Positions 16,782-26,222 of a stretch of 64,000 nucleotides of DNA are shown here, piece after piece; position 1 is the first letter of the stretch; each line of letters opens with the position of its first letter. The position numbers were made by a program, and so were the translations under genes. The DNA is from Streptomyces nymphaeiformis (GTDB taxonomy: Bacteria; Actinomycetota; Actinomycetes; Streptomycetales; Streptomycetaceae). Under the pieces are notes generated by a model. It was not told the origin of the DNA, did not search any database, and was given only the letters and a program-made list of their open reading frames with translations. The DNA is taken from NCBI RefSeq assembly GCF_014203895.1, contig NZ_JACHJY010000010.1, positions 423,001 to 487,000 on the forward strand, read 5' to 3'.

Positions 16782-18284
16782 ATGGCTCAGTGGACTTCGG
16801 CGGTGGGACCGGCCCAGCTCGCCCGGCAGCTCCAGGCGCAGCAGCCCCGGCCCGCCGGCCCCGGCGCCCGCAAGCCGCCCGCCTACCGCGCCCTGGCCGA
16901 CGGCATCCGGCTGCTCGTCCTGGAGGGCCGCGTCCCGGTCGCCGCCCGCCTGCCCGCCGAGCGGGAACTCGCCCTCGCGCTCACCGTCAGCCGCACCACG
17001 GTCGCCGCGGCCTACGAGGCGCTGCGCACCGAAGGCTTCCTGGAGTCGCGGCGCGGCGCCGGCAGCTGGACCGCCGTGCCCGCCGGGAACCCGCTGCCCG
17101 CGCGCGGCCTCGAACCGCTGCCGCCCGAGTCCCTCGGCTCGATGATCGACCTCGGCTGCGCCGCCCTGCCCGCGCCCGAGCCCTGGCTCACCCGGGGCGT
17201 CCAGGGCGCCCTGGAGGAGCTGCCGCCCTACGCCCACACGCACGGGGACTACCCGGCCGGGCTGCCCGCGCTGCGGCAGATGCTCGCCGACCGGTACACC
17301 GCGCGCGGGATCCCCACGATGCCCGAGCAGATCATGGTCACGACCGGCGCCATGGGTGCCATCGACGCCATCTGCCACCTGTTCGCGGGGCGCGGCGAGC
17401 GGATCGCCGTCGAGTCGCCCTCGTACGCCAACATCCTCCAGCTGATGCGCTCGGCCGGCGCCCGGCTCGTGCCCGTCGCCATGGCGGAGGGCCTCGGCAG
17501 CTGGGACCTGCCCCGCTGGCGGCAGGTGCTGCGGGACGCGGCGCCCCGCCTCGCGTACGTCGTCGCCGACTTCCACAACCCGACCGGCGCGCTCGCCGAC
17601 GAGGACCAGCGGCGGCAGCTCGTCGAGGCGGCCCGCTCCGCCGGCACGGTTCTCGTCGTCGACGAGACCATGGCCGAGCTGCACCTGGACGAGGACCTGG
17701 AGATGCCCCGGCCGGTCTGCGCCTTCGACCCGGCGGGCGCCACCGTCCTCACGGTCGGCTCGGCCAGCAAGGCCTTCTGGGCGGGCATGCGCATCGGCTG
17801 GGTCCGGGCCGCGCCCGACGTGATCCGCTCCCTGGTGGCCGCGCGTGCGTACGCCGACCTCGGCACCCCGGTCCTGGAGCAGCTCGGCGTGAACTGGCTC
17901 ATGCGGACGGGCGGTTGGGAGGAGGCCGTGAGCCTGCGCCGGGAGCAGGCCCGGGAGAACCGGGACGCGCTCGTCGCCGCCGTCCGCCGGGAGCTCCCGG
18001 ACTGGGAGTTCGCGGTGCCGCGCGGCGGTCTGACCCTCTGGGTCCGCACGGGCGGTCTGTCCGGCTCCCGGCTCGCCGAGGCGGGGGAGCGGGTCGGCGT
18101 CCGCGTGCCCTCCGGGCCCCGGTTCGGTGTCGACGGCGCCTTCGAGGGCTTCGTCCGGCTGCCCTTCACGGTCGGCGGCCCGGTCGCCGACGAGGCGGCC
18201 GTCCGGCTGGCCGCCGCGGCCCGCCTGGTCGAGTCCGGTGTCGGCAGCGGGGGGACGGAACCGCCGAGGTCGTTCGTGGCATAA
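16782..18284 (+). CDS. MocR-type regulator (GntR wHTH plus aminotransferase fold), YczR-like
   Basis: 500 residues. Residues about 35-105 are the GntR winged helix ('ALADGIRLLVLEGRVPVAAR', 'TVSRTTVAAAYEALRTEGFL'). The rest is a fold-type I aminotransferase domain with 'VADFHNPTGALAD' and the pyridoxal-phosphate lysine in 'VGSASKAFWAGMRIGWVRAA'. Such proteins bind PLP and act as regulators rather than enzymes. ATG 16782 is preceded by a weak AAGGTGG. The divergent partner is a YczE-like membrane protein 64 bp away, a pairing known for YczR regulators. The gene ends at the 52-bp palindrome shared with sffA. Confidence 0.9.
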   Translation: MAQWTSAVGPAQLARQLQAQQPRPAGPGARKPPAYRALADGIRLLVLEGRVPVAARLPAERELALALTVSRTTVAAAYEALRTEGFLESRRGAGSWTAVPAGNPLPARGLEPLPPESLGSMIDLGCAALPAPEPWLTRGVQGALEELPPYAHTHGDYPAGLPALRQMLADRYTARGIPTMPEQIMVTTGAMGAIDAICHLFAGRGERIAVESPSYANILQLMRSAGARLVPVAMAEGLGSWDLPRWRQVLRDAAPRLAYVVADFHNPTGALADEDQRRQLVEAARSAGTVLVVDETMAELHLDEDLEMPRPVCAFDPAGATVLTVGSASKAFWAGMRIGWVRAAPDVIRSLVAARAYADLGTPVLEQLGVNWLMRTGGWEEAVSLRREQARENRDALVAAVRRELPDWEFAVPRGGLTLWVRTGGLSGSRLAEAGERVGVRVPSGPRFGVDGAFEGFVRLPFTVGGPVADEAAVRLAAAARLVESGVGSGGTEPPRSFVA

Positions 18285-18313
18285 GCGGCACAAGGCGTGA
18301 CCCCTGGTGACGC

Positions 18314-18365
18314 GGACGTACGAAGAGGGCCCCACGCGCGCGCGTGGGGCCCTCTTCGTACGTCC
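18314..18365. terminator. Perfect 52-bp palindrome, bidirectional terminator
   Basis: Two 26-bp arms (18314-18339 and 18340-18365) are exact reverse complements with no separating bases, ending next to the sffA stop codon. It sits between the convergent mocR and sffA genes. As RNA it would form an unusually long hairpin; as DNA it can form a cruciform. Confidence 0.9.
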
Positions 18366-20069
18366 TCAGCCCTCCGCGGGGACCGGGGTGTGGAACGGGG
18401 CGCCGGAGTCCGGTTCGGCCCGGGGTGCCGGGGCCGGTTCGGGGGCCGAGCCGGGGACCGTCTCGACGGCGGCGGCCGAGAGCGTGACCGTGTCCTGGGA
18501 CGTGACCGCGGCCGGGGCCTTGACCGTGACCACGGGCGGGGACGCGGGCACCGTCGGCGCCGTGACCGTGCGCTCCGGGAGCAGGTCCAGGACCGCCTGG
18601 CGCTGCGCCTCGTTCGTCGCGTCGTCGTACGGGTCGGGCGTCGCCGGCACCTGGATCCGCAGGACCGGGCCGGTGCCCAGGCGCGCGTAGCCGCGGCCCG
18701 CCGGGACCTCGGGCGTCGGCGTGGTGTGCGGCCGGGCGCCGAGGACGGCCGCGATCTGCTCCGGGGCGGCGGGGCCGAGGACGATCCGGGCCCTGGTGTG
18801 GGTCCGTACCGACTCGCTCAGCGTGTCCGTGCTGTCGAACTGCTCGGCCACCACCACCGTGACCTGCGCCGCGCGCCCGTGCCGCAGCGGCACCTGGAGC
18901 AGGTCCTGCGGGTCGGGGCGGCCGTCGGCGGCGGCGAGCTGGCCGAGGATGCCCGGCCGGTCGAGGAGGATCCACAGCGGGCGGCGGGTGTCCTCGGGCG
19001 CGGGCTGCCCGGCCTGGGCGGCCCGGTTGGCGGCGATCAGCCGCCGCTCCGTCTCGTGCGCCGCCCACTCCAGGGTGGCGAGGGCGCCGCCCAGCCCGCA
19101 CTCGACGGCGAGGACGCCGGCGCGGCCGGTGAGGCACGCGTACTCGCCGGTGCCGCCGCCCTCGACGATCACCACGTCGCCGTGCGGGAGGGCCTGGAGC
19201 GCGATCGAGCGCAGCAGGGAGGTGGTGCCGCTGCCGGGCTGGCCGATGACGAGCAGGTGCGGCTCGGTGGAGCGGGGGCCGGTGCGCCAGACGACGGCCG
19301 GCGCGTCCTCCGTGCCGTCCGCCGAGACGACGGGCACGGTCCGCTGCACGGCGTCGGCGTCGGTGAACCCGAGGACGGTCTCGCCCGGCACCGTGACGAA
19401 GCGCTGGGCGGCGATGGTGGTGGGCAGGGCGGGCAGCACGCTCATGACGAGCCGGTTGCCCTCCTCGTCCCAGTCGAAGAGGTACTCGCGGCCGCGCCCC
19501 GACTTGGCGTGCAGCAGCTGCTCCACGCGGGCGCGGGCGGCCGGCTCGCCGTCGGTGAAGTACGGGGGGTACGCGATCCTCAGCCGGGTCAGCCGCCCGT
19601 CCTCGTCGAAGGCGTAGTCCGCGAACGCGCCGCTCCACTCGCCGCCGTGGGCGAATAGCGGCGCGGGGTCCTCCGGAACGGAGAAGTACGGCACCAGGGC
19701 CTCGTACAGGCCCTTGAGCCGCGCGATCTCCGCGTCGTCGGGCCCGGTCTTCACGACCGGGCGTTCACGGCCCATCCAGGCGGCCACGGCCATGAGCAGC
19801 ACGAGCGCGAGCAGCGGCCCGTACGGCATGAGCGCGACGACCAGGACGCAGCCCGCGACCAGGAGCAGCGTGGGACCACGCCGCTCCTTCGGGGTCGCGG
19901 CCCACTTGGCGCGCGCGGTCGCGGCCAGCTTCCGCAGGCCACGGGAGACCGTGATCAGCGGATGGAGCACGTCGGTGGCGCTGTCGGCGGCCGTGCGCGC
20001 GATCTCTCGACTGCGAGCGATCTGTGCGCTGCCGCTGCTCAGAATGCGGGGGAGTGGTCGCCGGGCCAC
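18366..20069 (-). CDS. sffA: SffA, SpoIIIE/FtsK-like sporulation protein
   Basis: 567 residues. In S. coelicolor SffA is a SpoIIIE/FtsK-like protein that SmeA directs to sporulation septa and that acts in chromosome segregation into spores. Two membrane segments ('GPTLLLVAGCVLVVALM', 'LLALVLLMAVAAWM') precede a cytoplasmic ATPase domain. The P-loop reads GQPGSGTTS, with Thr282 where the Walker lysine should be; the Walker B-like strand is 'PLWILLDRPG'. The C-terminal tail is Pro/Ala/Val-rich. I chose GTG 20069 because earlier starts overlap smeA. smeA is 37 bp upstream in the same operon. The missing lysine makes ordinary ATP hydrolysis doubtful. Confidence 0.9.
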   Translation of the reverse strand: MARRPLPRILSSGSAQIARSREIARTAADSATDVLHPLITVSRGLRKLAATARAKWAATPKERRGPTLLLVAGCVLVVALMPYGPLLALVLLMAVAAWMGRERPVVKTGPDDAEIARLKGLYEALVPYFSVPEDPAPLFAHGGEWSGAFADYAFDEDGRLTRLRIAYPPYFTDGEPAARARVEQLLHAKSGRGREYLFDWDEEGNRLVMSVLPALPTTIAAQRFVTVPGETVLGFTDADAVQRTVPVVSADGTEDAPAVVWRTGPRSTEPHLLVIGQPGSGTTSLLRSIALQALPHGDVVIVEGGGTGEYACLTGRAGVLAVECGLGGALATLEWAAHETERRLIAANRAAQAGQPAPEDTRRPLWILLDRPGILGQLAAADGRPDPQDLLQVPLRHGRAAQVTVVVAEQFDSTDTLSESVRTHTRARIVLGPAAPEQIAAVLGARPHTTPTPEVPAGRGYARLGTGPVLRIQVPATPDPYDDATNEAQRQAVLDLLPERTVTAPTVPASPPVVTVKAPAAVTSQDTVTLSAAAVETVPGSAPEPAPAPRAEPDSGAPFHTPVPAEG

Positions 20070-20106
20070 GAAGTACTCCTGAATCGGTGGAAGGGGCTGG
20101 AGGGCG

Positions 20107-20301
20107 TCAGAACTTGATCCCGCCCAGGAGGCCGGCGAGGCTCTGGCCACCCGCCGTGATGCTCGGGGCGATGGCGGTGCCCGCGAGGTAGAAGCCGAAC
20201 AGCGCGCTGACGAGGGCGTGCGAGGCCTTCATCCCGTCCTTCTTGAAGAACAGGAAGCAGATGATGCCGAGCAGGACCACGCCTGAGATGGACAGGATCA
20301 T
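20107..20301 (-). CDS. smeA: SmeA, small sporulation membrane protein
   Basis: 64 residues: MILSISGVVLLGIICFLFFK, a short Lys-rich loop, then a second hydrophobic helix 'ALVSALFGFYLAGTAIAPSI'. In S. coelicolor SmeA localises SffA to division septa and affects spore wall and nucleoid features. GGAGAAC precedes ATG 20301. It is the first gene of the smeA-sffA operon. An inverted repeat matching the BldD consensus lies about 85-107 bp upstream, fitting developmental control. Confidence 0.92.
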   Translation of the reverse strand: MILSISGVVLLGIICFLFFKKDGMKASHALVSALFGFYLAGTAIAPSITAGGQSLAGLLGGIKF

Positions 20302-20609
20302 TGGTTGTTCTCCTGGTTGAGGGGACAGTCACCATGAGTCCTTCCAGGTTCACAGCAAGTATCTATGTGACTAAAGGTGCATTAGAGTGAAAAACGGGTG
20401 ATTTCACTTGACCGGCGGACGCCGGACGCCGCGCCGGGTGGCGAAATACCCGGCGTGCGCTAGGGGTGGGCGCCGGTATCGAATGACGTGATCTTTGCCT
20501 CGGTCGGGCGCGGTCATGTCGCCGGACGGGCAGTACCCTGTCGATTCACTCGTACGGCCGCGCTTGCCGTGCACCGGTCGACAACGCAGGAGAGAGGCGG
20601 GCCCACCCG
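20302..20609. other. Divergent control region between smeA and the ankyrin gene
   Basis: 308 bp without a gene, locally A+T-rich around 20350-20410, as expected for promoters. Besides the BldD-like palindrome I see no further repeated element. A -10-like TACCCT near 20532 could serve the ankyrin gene. Confidence 0.5.
20386..20408 (-). promoter_or_regulatory. BldD-like binding site upstream of smeA
   Basis: Inverted repeat AGTGAAA-N9-TTTCACT. On the minus strand AGTGA-AA-TCACC is also present inside it. Both fit the published BldD consensus AGTGA-(n)m-TCACC. BldD with c-di-GMP represses sporulation genes during vegetative growth, and smeA is, as I recall, among its reported targets. Confidence 0.7.
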
Positions 20610-21002
20610 ATGAGCGAGACTCCGGACCCCGAGGTCATCGAGCTGGCGTCCAAGGTCTTCGACCTCGCACGCACGGGTGACGCCGACGCCCTCGCCGCCT
20701 ACCTCGACGCGGGCGTCCCCGCGAACCTCACCAACGACAAGGGCGACACCCTCGTCATGCTCGCCTCCTACCACGGCCACGCCGCCGCGGTCACCGCCCT
20801 CCTGGAGCGCGGCGCCGAGGCCGACCGTGCCAACGACCGCGGTCAGACCCCGCTCGCCGGCGCCGTCTTCAAGGGCGAGGACGCGGTGATCCGCGCGCTC
20901 CTCGCCGCCGGCGCAGATCCGGAGGCCGGGACTCCGTCCGCGCTCGACACCGCCCGCATGTTCGGCAAGACCGAACTCCTGGAGCTCTTCGGATCCAGGT
21001 GA
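20610..21002 (+). CDS. Ankyrin-repeat protein
   Basis: 130 residues with about three ankyrin repeats: 'DADALAAYLDAGVPANLTND', 'GDTLVMLASYHGHAAAVTAL' and 'GQTPLAGAVFKGEDAVIRAL', each with the helix-turn-helix plus Asp/Asn loop. There is no signal peptide or catalytic domain, so it is a cytoplasmic protein-binding module. AGGAGAG precedes ATG 20610. It is transcribed away from smeA. Partner unknown. Confidence 0.88.
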   Translation: MSETPDPEVIELASKVFDLARTGDADALAAYLDAGVPANLTNDKGDTLVMLASYHGHAAAVTALLERGAEADRANDRGQTPLAGAVFKGEDAVIRALLAAGADPEAGTPSALDTARMFGKTELLELFGSR

Positions 21003-21184
21003 ACGGCGGCTGAACCCCAGGTGGGAGCGGCGTCGTAAATGTGGTCGCGGTGGCGAAATGGGTGGGTCATCATGACGACGGGCCCGGCAAAACGGGCCAC
21101 CGACGAGAGGCTGAGGAACATGGGCACTGGCAGGCGAATCACGACGACGGGCGGCCCCGAATGTTGCCGCACGGCCTAGGCGTA

Positions 21185-21202
21185 CGGGCGGTGTACCGCC
21201 CG
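21185..21202. promoter_or_regulatory. GC-rich inverted repeat upstream of the HEAT-repeat gene
   Basis: CGGGCGG-TGTA-CCGCCCG, 7-bp arms. It lies 58 bp before ATG 21261 and may be an operator or a hairpin ending the ankyrin transcript. Confidence 0.35.
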
Positions 21203-21260
21203 ACCGGCTTCCCCCCGGTATCCCCCGGTCGTGTCGACAGCTTGATGTGAGGCGTCTTCC

Positions 21261-22676
21261 ATGTTCGATCCAGTCATAGCGCCGAGCGGCACCCTGCTCG
21301 GCCTGCTGCAGCGGGGCCGCGGCGACGGCACCCTGCACGCGCTCGCCGCGCCACGCGCCGAGGCCCTCGCGGCCCTCAACAGCTGCGTTCTCGACGACCC
21401 CCGCCACGACTGGCAGGTCGAGAACCGCTCCCTCTACTACGCCCGTCTCTACCTGGACCTCCACGGAGGCCTGGACGAGATCGAGGCGCACCTCATGGGT
21501 GCCGAGGACCACCTCGACACCGAGGAGTCCAGGACCGGGCTCGCGCTCGCCGTCCTCGGACACCTCGCCTCCTACGGACGCCAGGACGCCCTGCTGCTCC
21601 TCAGGCGGTACGCCGCGACCGGCACGAACTGGGCCTGGGCCCTGGACGAGCTGGCCCTCCGCGACGACGACGCCGGGCTCCGCGCGCTCGCCCTGCCCGT
21701 ACTGGCCCGCTTCCCGGCCGACCCGGAGGGCGAGGCCGAGCTGGCGCGCACCGTCCGCGACGCCTTCGAGCCCCGGCCCTGGCGGCTGTGGGCCGAGGAC
21801 CCGCGCGAGGCCGTCGGCGCCCGGGTCAGGGCTGCCCGGGAACAGGGCTCCTTCGACCGCTGGCAGCGCCAGATGCGCCCCGCCGGGCCCCGCCCCGGCT
21901 GGAGCGTCAAGGCCGTCCTCGACTGGGCGCAGGAGGGGTACGAGCGCGGAGCCCTGCTCTACGGACCCGCCGCCCGCTGCCTGACCGCCGTCGCCGGACC
22001 CGAGGACCGGCCCGAGATCCTCGCCGCCGCCCGGCACGGCGCCACCGGAGCCCGCGGCGCCGCCCTGCACCACCTCGCCGAGTCACGGGACCCCGCCGTC
22101 CTCGACCTCGTCGAGGCCGCCGCCGACGGCGACTCCCGCGAGGTCGCCGACGCCGCCGTCGCCGCCTACCGGCGGATGTGCGGAGAGGACGCCGTCGCCC
22201 GCGCCCGCGCGTGGGTCCGGCGCACCGACGCCCTCGGGACCGCCGCCGCCGAGGTCCTCGCCTGCAGAGGCACCGCCCAGGACACCACGCTCGTCCTCGG
22301 CGCCCTGCGCGGCACCGTGCGCTCCGAGGGCCCCGACGCCCCCGAGCTCGCCTTCCTCGTCGACGGCGCCGGACGCCTCGGCATCACCTGCGCGGCACCC
22401 GTGCTGCGCCACGTCTACCGCGAGACGACCTCCTCCCAGCTGCGCGGCCGCGTGGCCCGCGCCCTCGCCGCCACCGACCCCACCTTCGCGACCGGCTTCG
22501 CCGTCGAATGCCTCTGGGACTGCGAGGAGACCACCCGCGAGGTCGCGGCCCAGCACGCCGAGACCGGTGACGTGCGCGTCGCCGAACGATTGCGCCGCCT
22601 CGCCGCGGACCCCGCCGAAGAGGTCGAGGTCCAGACGGCGGTGCGCAACCGGATAGGGCCGGACCTCCAGGTCTGA
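21261..22676 (+). CDS. HEAT-repeat-like protein
   Basis: 471 residues, almost entirely alpha-helical Ala/Arg/Leu-rich repeats of about 30-40 residues, for example 'TGARGAALHHLAESRDPAVL' and 'SQLRGRVARALAATDPTFAT'. An N-terminal block with several Trp and Tyr residues ('RHDWQVENRSLYYARLYLDL') is more distinctive. No catalytic motif or membrane segment. I infer a cytoplasmic scaffold. It is separated from neighbours by 258 and 240 bp, so probably transcribed alone. Confidence 0.7.
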   Translation: MFDPVIAPSGTLLGLLQRGRGDGTLHALAAPRAEALAALNSCVLDDPRHDWQVENRSLYYARLYLDLHGGLDEIEAHLMGAEDHLDTEESRTGLALAVLGHLASYGRQDALLLLRRYAATGTNWAWALDELALRDDDAGLRALALPVLARFPADPEGEAELARTVRDAFEPRPWRLWAEDPREAVGARVRAAREQGSFDRWQRQMRPAGPRPGWSVKAVLDWAQEGYERGALLYGPAARCLTAVAGPEDRPEILAAARHGATGARGAALHHLAESRDPAVLDLVEAAADGDSREVADAAVAAYRRMCGEDAVARARAWVRRTDALGTAAAEVLACRGTAQDTTLVLGALRGTVRSEGPDAPELAFLVDGAGRLGITCAAPVLRHVYRETTSSQLRGRVARALAATDPTFATGFAVECLWDCEETTREVAAQHAETGDVRVAERLRRLAADPAEEVEVQTAVRNRIGPDLQV

Positions 22677-22916
22677 CCCCGGCTCAGGGGGCAGCGACAG
22701 GTCCGACCAACCCCTCCCGGCCCGACCTCGCGCACCCGAGCCACCCGCCACCCGGCCCCCGGGGCGGCGCGGCCTGCGGCGGACACCCCGCCGACCGTGG
22801 CCCCGCCCCGGGGGCCGGTGCGTTCTGCCGCCCCCAGGGGAAACGCTCATGGGACGTTCCCTCCCCGTCCAGATCCACGTCGGCGGGTACACGCCGAGCG
22901 CGACGACAACACCCGT

Positions 22917-24038
22917 ATGCGTGTCGTCATCGTCACCGAATCCTTCCCTCCCGACATCAACGGTGTGGCGCACTGCGCCCTGCAGACCGCGCGCCACCTC
23001 GTCCGGCGGGGGCACACCCCGCTCGTCATCGCCCCCGCCGTCGCCGACCAGGCCGCGGACGCCGACGCCCCCTGCGCCGTCGTCCGCGTCCCCTCCCTCC
23101 CCCTGCCCGGCTATCCGCAGGTACGGGTCGCCCTGCCCAGCCGCCGGGTCGCCGCGGCCATCGCCGCCCACCGCGCCGACCTCGTCCACCTCGCCGGACC
23201 CTTCGTCCTCGGCGTCCGGGGCATGACCGCCGCCGCCCGGCTCGGCATACCCGCCGTCGCCGTCTACCAGACCGACCTCGCCGGCTACGCGCGCACGTAC
23301 GTCGGGACCGGCGAGGGCGCCGCCTGGCGCCGCCTGCGCGCCGTGCACGGCGCCGCCGACCGCACCCTCGCCCCGTCCACGGCCGCCGTGCGCGACCTGG
23401 AGGCCCACGGCATCGGCCGCGTCCGGCGCTGGGGACGCGGAGTGGACACCGTCCGCTTCCACCCCGGAGCGCGCGACACCGCCCTGCGCCGCGAACTCGC
23501 CCCCGACGGGGAGGTCCTCGTCGGCTACGTCGGCCGCCTCGCCCCCGAGAAGCGCGTGGACCTCCTCGCCGGAGCCTGCGCGCTCCCCGGCGTCCGGGTC
23601 GTGGTCGTCGGGGACGGGCCCAGCGCCCCCGCCCTGCGCACCGCCCTGCCGGGCGCCCGGTTCCTGGGCCGCCGCACCGGCGACGAGCTCGCCCGGATCT
23701 TCGCCTCGCTCGACGTCTTCGCCCACACCGGCCCGTACGAGACCTTCTGCCAGACCGTCCAGGAGGCCATGGCCAGCGGGGTCCCCGTCGTCGCCCCGGC
23801 CGCCGGCGGACCCCTGGACCTGGTCGACCACGGCCGCACCGGACTCCTCGTACCCCCGGGCGACCCGGACGCGCTGCGGGCGGCCGTCGCCGACCTCGCC
23901 GCCTCGCCCGACACGCGCGCCGCCCACGGCCGGGCCGGCCAGGCCGCCGTCGAGGGCCGCACCTGGGAGGCGCTCGGCGACGAGCTGATCGGCCACTACC
24001 TGGAGGTGCTGCGCGAGCGGACGGCGGTGGCGGCATGA
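22917..24038 (+). CDS. GT4 glycosyltransferase, mannosyltransferase-like
   Basis: 373 residues, GT-B fold. The N-terminal domain opens MRVVIVTESFPPDINGVAHC, very like mycobacterial MgtA/PimC-type mannosyltransferases. The nucleotide-sugar site includes 'YVGRLAPEKRVDLLAGACAL' and the E-x7-E motif region 'ETFCQTVQEAMASGVPVVAP'. I chose ATG 22917 because upstream in-frame sequence is Pro/Arg-rich. It is the first of four genes joined by 4-bp ATGA overlaps up to 29816. Probable role: adding a hexose, perhaps mannose from GDP-mannose, to a glycolipid; donor and acceptor are inferred. Confidence 0.85.
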   Translation: MRVVIVTESFPPDINGVAHCALQTARHLVRRGHTPLVIAPAVADQAADADAPCAVVRVPSLPLPGYPQVRVALPSRRVAAAIAAHRADLVHLAGPFVLGVRGMTAAARLGIPAVAVYQTDLAGYARTYVGTGEGAAWRRLRAVHGAADRTLAPSTAAVRDLEAHGIGRVRRWGRGVDTVRFHPGARDTALRRELAPDGEVLVGYVGRLAPEKRVDLLAGACALPGVRVVVVGDGPSAPALRTALPGARFLGRRTGDELARIFASLDVFAHTGPYETFCQTVQEAMASGVPVVAPAAGGPLDLVDHGRTGLLVPPGDPDALRAAVADLAASPDTRAAHGRAGQAAVEGRTWEALGDELIGHYLEVLRERTAVAA

Positions 24039-25219
24039 GCGGCGTCCGTACGGGAGACGGCAGCGGGCTGCGGATCGTCCGGCTCGCGAACTTCGTGACC
24101 CCCACGTCGGGCGGCCTGCGCACCGCCCTCGACCAGCTCGGCCGCGGCTACCTCGCCGCCGGTCACGAGCCCGTCCTCGTCGTGCCCGGCGCCGCCGCGA
24201 GCGACCACCTCACCGAGCAGGGCCGGGTCGTCACGCTCCCCGGCCCCGTCGTGCCCGGCACCGGCGGCTACCGGGTCCTCGCCGACAAGCGGCGGGTCCG
24301 CCGGCTCCTCGACGAACTCGCCCCCGACCGGATCGAGGTCTCGGACCGCACCACCCTGCGGTGGACGGGGGAGTGGGCGCGACGCGCGCGCGTGCCGTCG
24401 GTCATGGTCTCCCACGAGACCGCGGACGGGGTGCTGCGCACCTGGGGCGTCCCGCCCGCGCTCGCGGCCGGGACGGCGGACCGGCTCAACCGCCGCACGG
24501 CCTGGGCCTTCGCGCGGATCGTGTGCACGACGGAGTGGGCGGAGCGCGAGTTCGTACGGATCGGGGCGCGCAACGTCGTACGCGCCCCGCTCGGCGTGGA
24601 CCTGGAGCGCTGCCGGCCCGACCGCCGCGACGCGGCGCTGCGGGCCCGGTACGCCAACGGCGAGCGGGTGCTGCTCCTGCTGTGCTCGCGCCTCTCGGTC
24701 GAGAAACGGCCGGGCACCGCGCTGGACGCGCTGGAGGAGCTGCGGGGCCTGGGGGTCGCGGCGGCGCTCGTGGTCGCGGGGGACGGGCCGCTGAAGGGCG
24801 CCCTGGAGCGGCGGGCGCGCGAGCGGCGCCTCCCCGTGCGGTTCCTCGGGCACGTGGCCGACCGGGAGGCCCTGGCGGACCTCCAGGCGGCGGCCGACGT
24901 GTGCCTGGCCCCGGGGCCGGCGGAGACCTTCGGCCTCTCCGCCCTGGAGGCCCTCGCCTGCGGGACCCCCGTCGTGGTCAGCGCCTCCTCCGCGCTGCCC
25001 GAGGTCGTGGGTACGGCGGGCGCGTCCGCCGCCGACACGCCGAGCTCCTTCGCCACCGGGGTGCAGGGGCTCCTCGCGATCCCGGAGGGCGTCCGCCGCC
25101 GGGCCGCACGCGCGCGTGCGGAGGTCTTCTCCTGGGACCGCGCCGTCGGCGCCTTCCTCGCCGCCCACGACGCCCTCCCGACGCCCCGACCGCTCGTGCC
25201 GGAGGAGGCCCGCCGATGA
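24035..25219 (+). CDS. GT4 glycosyltransferase
   Basis: 394 residues, second GT-B enzyme of the run. Visible are 'RLANFVTPTSGGLRTALDQL' (acceptor domain), 'LCSRLSVEKRPGTALDALEE' and 'ETFGLSALEALACGTPVVVS' (donor site). ATG 24035 overlaps the previous stop in ATGA. Together with its neighbour it suggests sequential addition of two sugars to a lipid acceptor. It was not possible to tell the donor sugar. Confidence 0.87.
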   Translation: MSGVRTGDGSGLRIVRLANFVTPTSGGLRTALDQLGRGYLAAGHEPVLVVPGAAASDHLTEQGRVVTLPGPVVPGTGGYRVLADKRRVRRLLDELAPDRIEVSDRTTLRWTGEWARRARVPSVMVSHETADGVLRTWGVPPALAAGTADRLNRRTAWAFARIVCTTEWAEREFVRIGARNVVRAPLGVDLERCRPDRRDAALRARYANGERVLLLLCSRLSVEKRPGTALDALEELRGLGVAAALVVAGDGPLKGALERRARERRLPVRFLGHVADREALADLQAAADVCLAPGPAETFGLSALEALACGTPVVVSASSALPEVVGTAGASAADTPSSFATGVQGLLAIPEGVRRRAARARAEVFSWDRAVGAFLAAHDALPTPRPLVPEEARR

Positions 25220-26222
25220 GACGGGACACGGCAGGGGCGGGCACGGTCACGACCGAGGCCGAACCGCACGCCCCGGGGCCTGCGCCCGGCGCGCGTGCCG
25301 GGGCCGTCGCGCCCGGAGCCTCCGACGGCCCGGACCCCGCGCCCGCCCCGCCCGAGGTCCCGGCCGCCCGGGGCGGCGGGGCCGCCGAGGACCCCGTTCG
25401 GTTCGTCGTCCTCGGGGACTCGTTCAGCGAGGGTGTCGGTGACCGGGTCGGCGGGGCCTGGCGGGGGTGGGCGGCGCTGCTCGCGGAGGGGCTCGCCGCC
25501 GAGGGGCGGGGGACGGCCTTCCTGAACCTCGCCGTCAGCGGGGCGCTCAGCGCGGACGTCGCCGACGGGCAGGCCGCCCGCGCCCTCGCGTTCCGCCCGC
25601 ACCTCGCCTCCGTCGTCGTCGGGGTGAACGACACCCTGCGCCGCACCTTCGACATCGCGCTCCTCGCCCGCCGCCTGGGCCGGGTCTGCGCCGATCTCGA
25701 CGCCCTCGGAGCCATACTCCTGACCGCCTGTCTGCCGGACCCCGGCCGGATGCTCGGGCTGCCCCCGCCCCTGGCGCGCCCGCTCGCCCGCCGCCAGCGG
25801 TCCGTCAACGCGGTCGTGCACGCGCTGTCCGCCCGGTACGGCGCCGTCCACCTGCACCTGGCCGAGCCCGAATGGACCGAGGACCGGGCCCTGTGGAGCG
25901 CCGACCGGCTGCACCCCGGTGAGCGCGGCCACCGGGCCGTCGCCGCCGGCTTCCACGAGCTCCTCGCGGCCCGGGGACTCGCGCACGGCGCACCGCCCTC
26001 GCCGGAGCCCCTCCAGCCGCCGCCGACCCGTACCGAAGCCCTGCTCTGGCTCGCCACCGCCGGCACCGGCTGGGTCCTGCGCCGCAGCCGCGACCTGCTC
26101 CCGCAGCTCCTCCTGCTCGCCGGGGCCGAACTGCGCCACTGGGCCGACGGCACCGGCACGGCTCCCCTCGACGCGCGCGCCGACGACGCCCTCGCGGCCG
26201 CCCTCGCGACCACAATGGGGGG

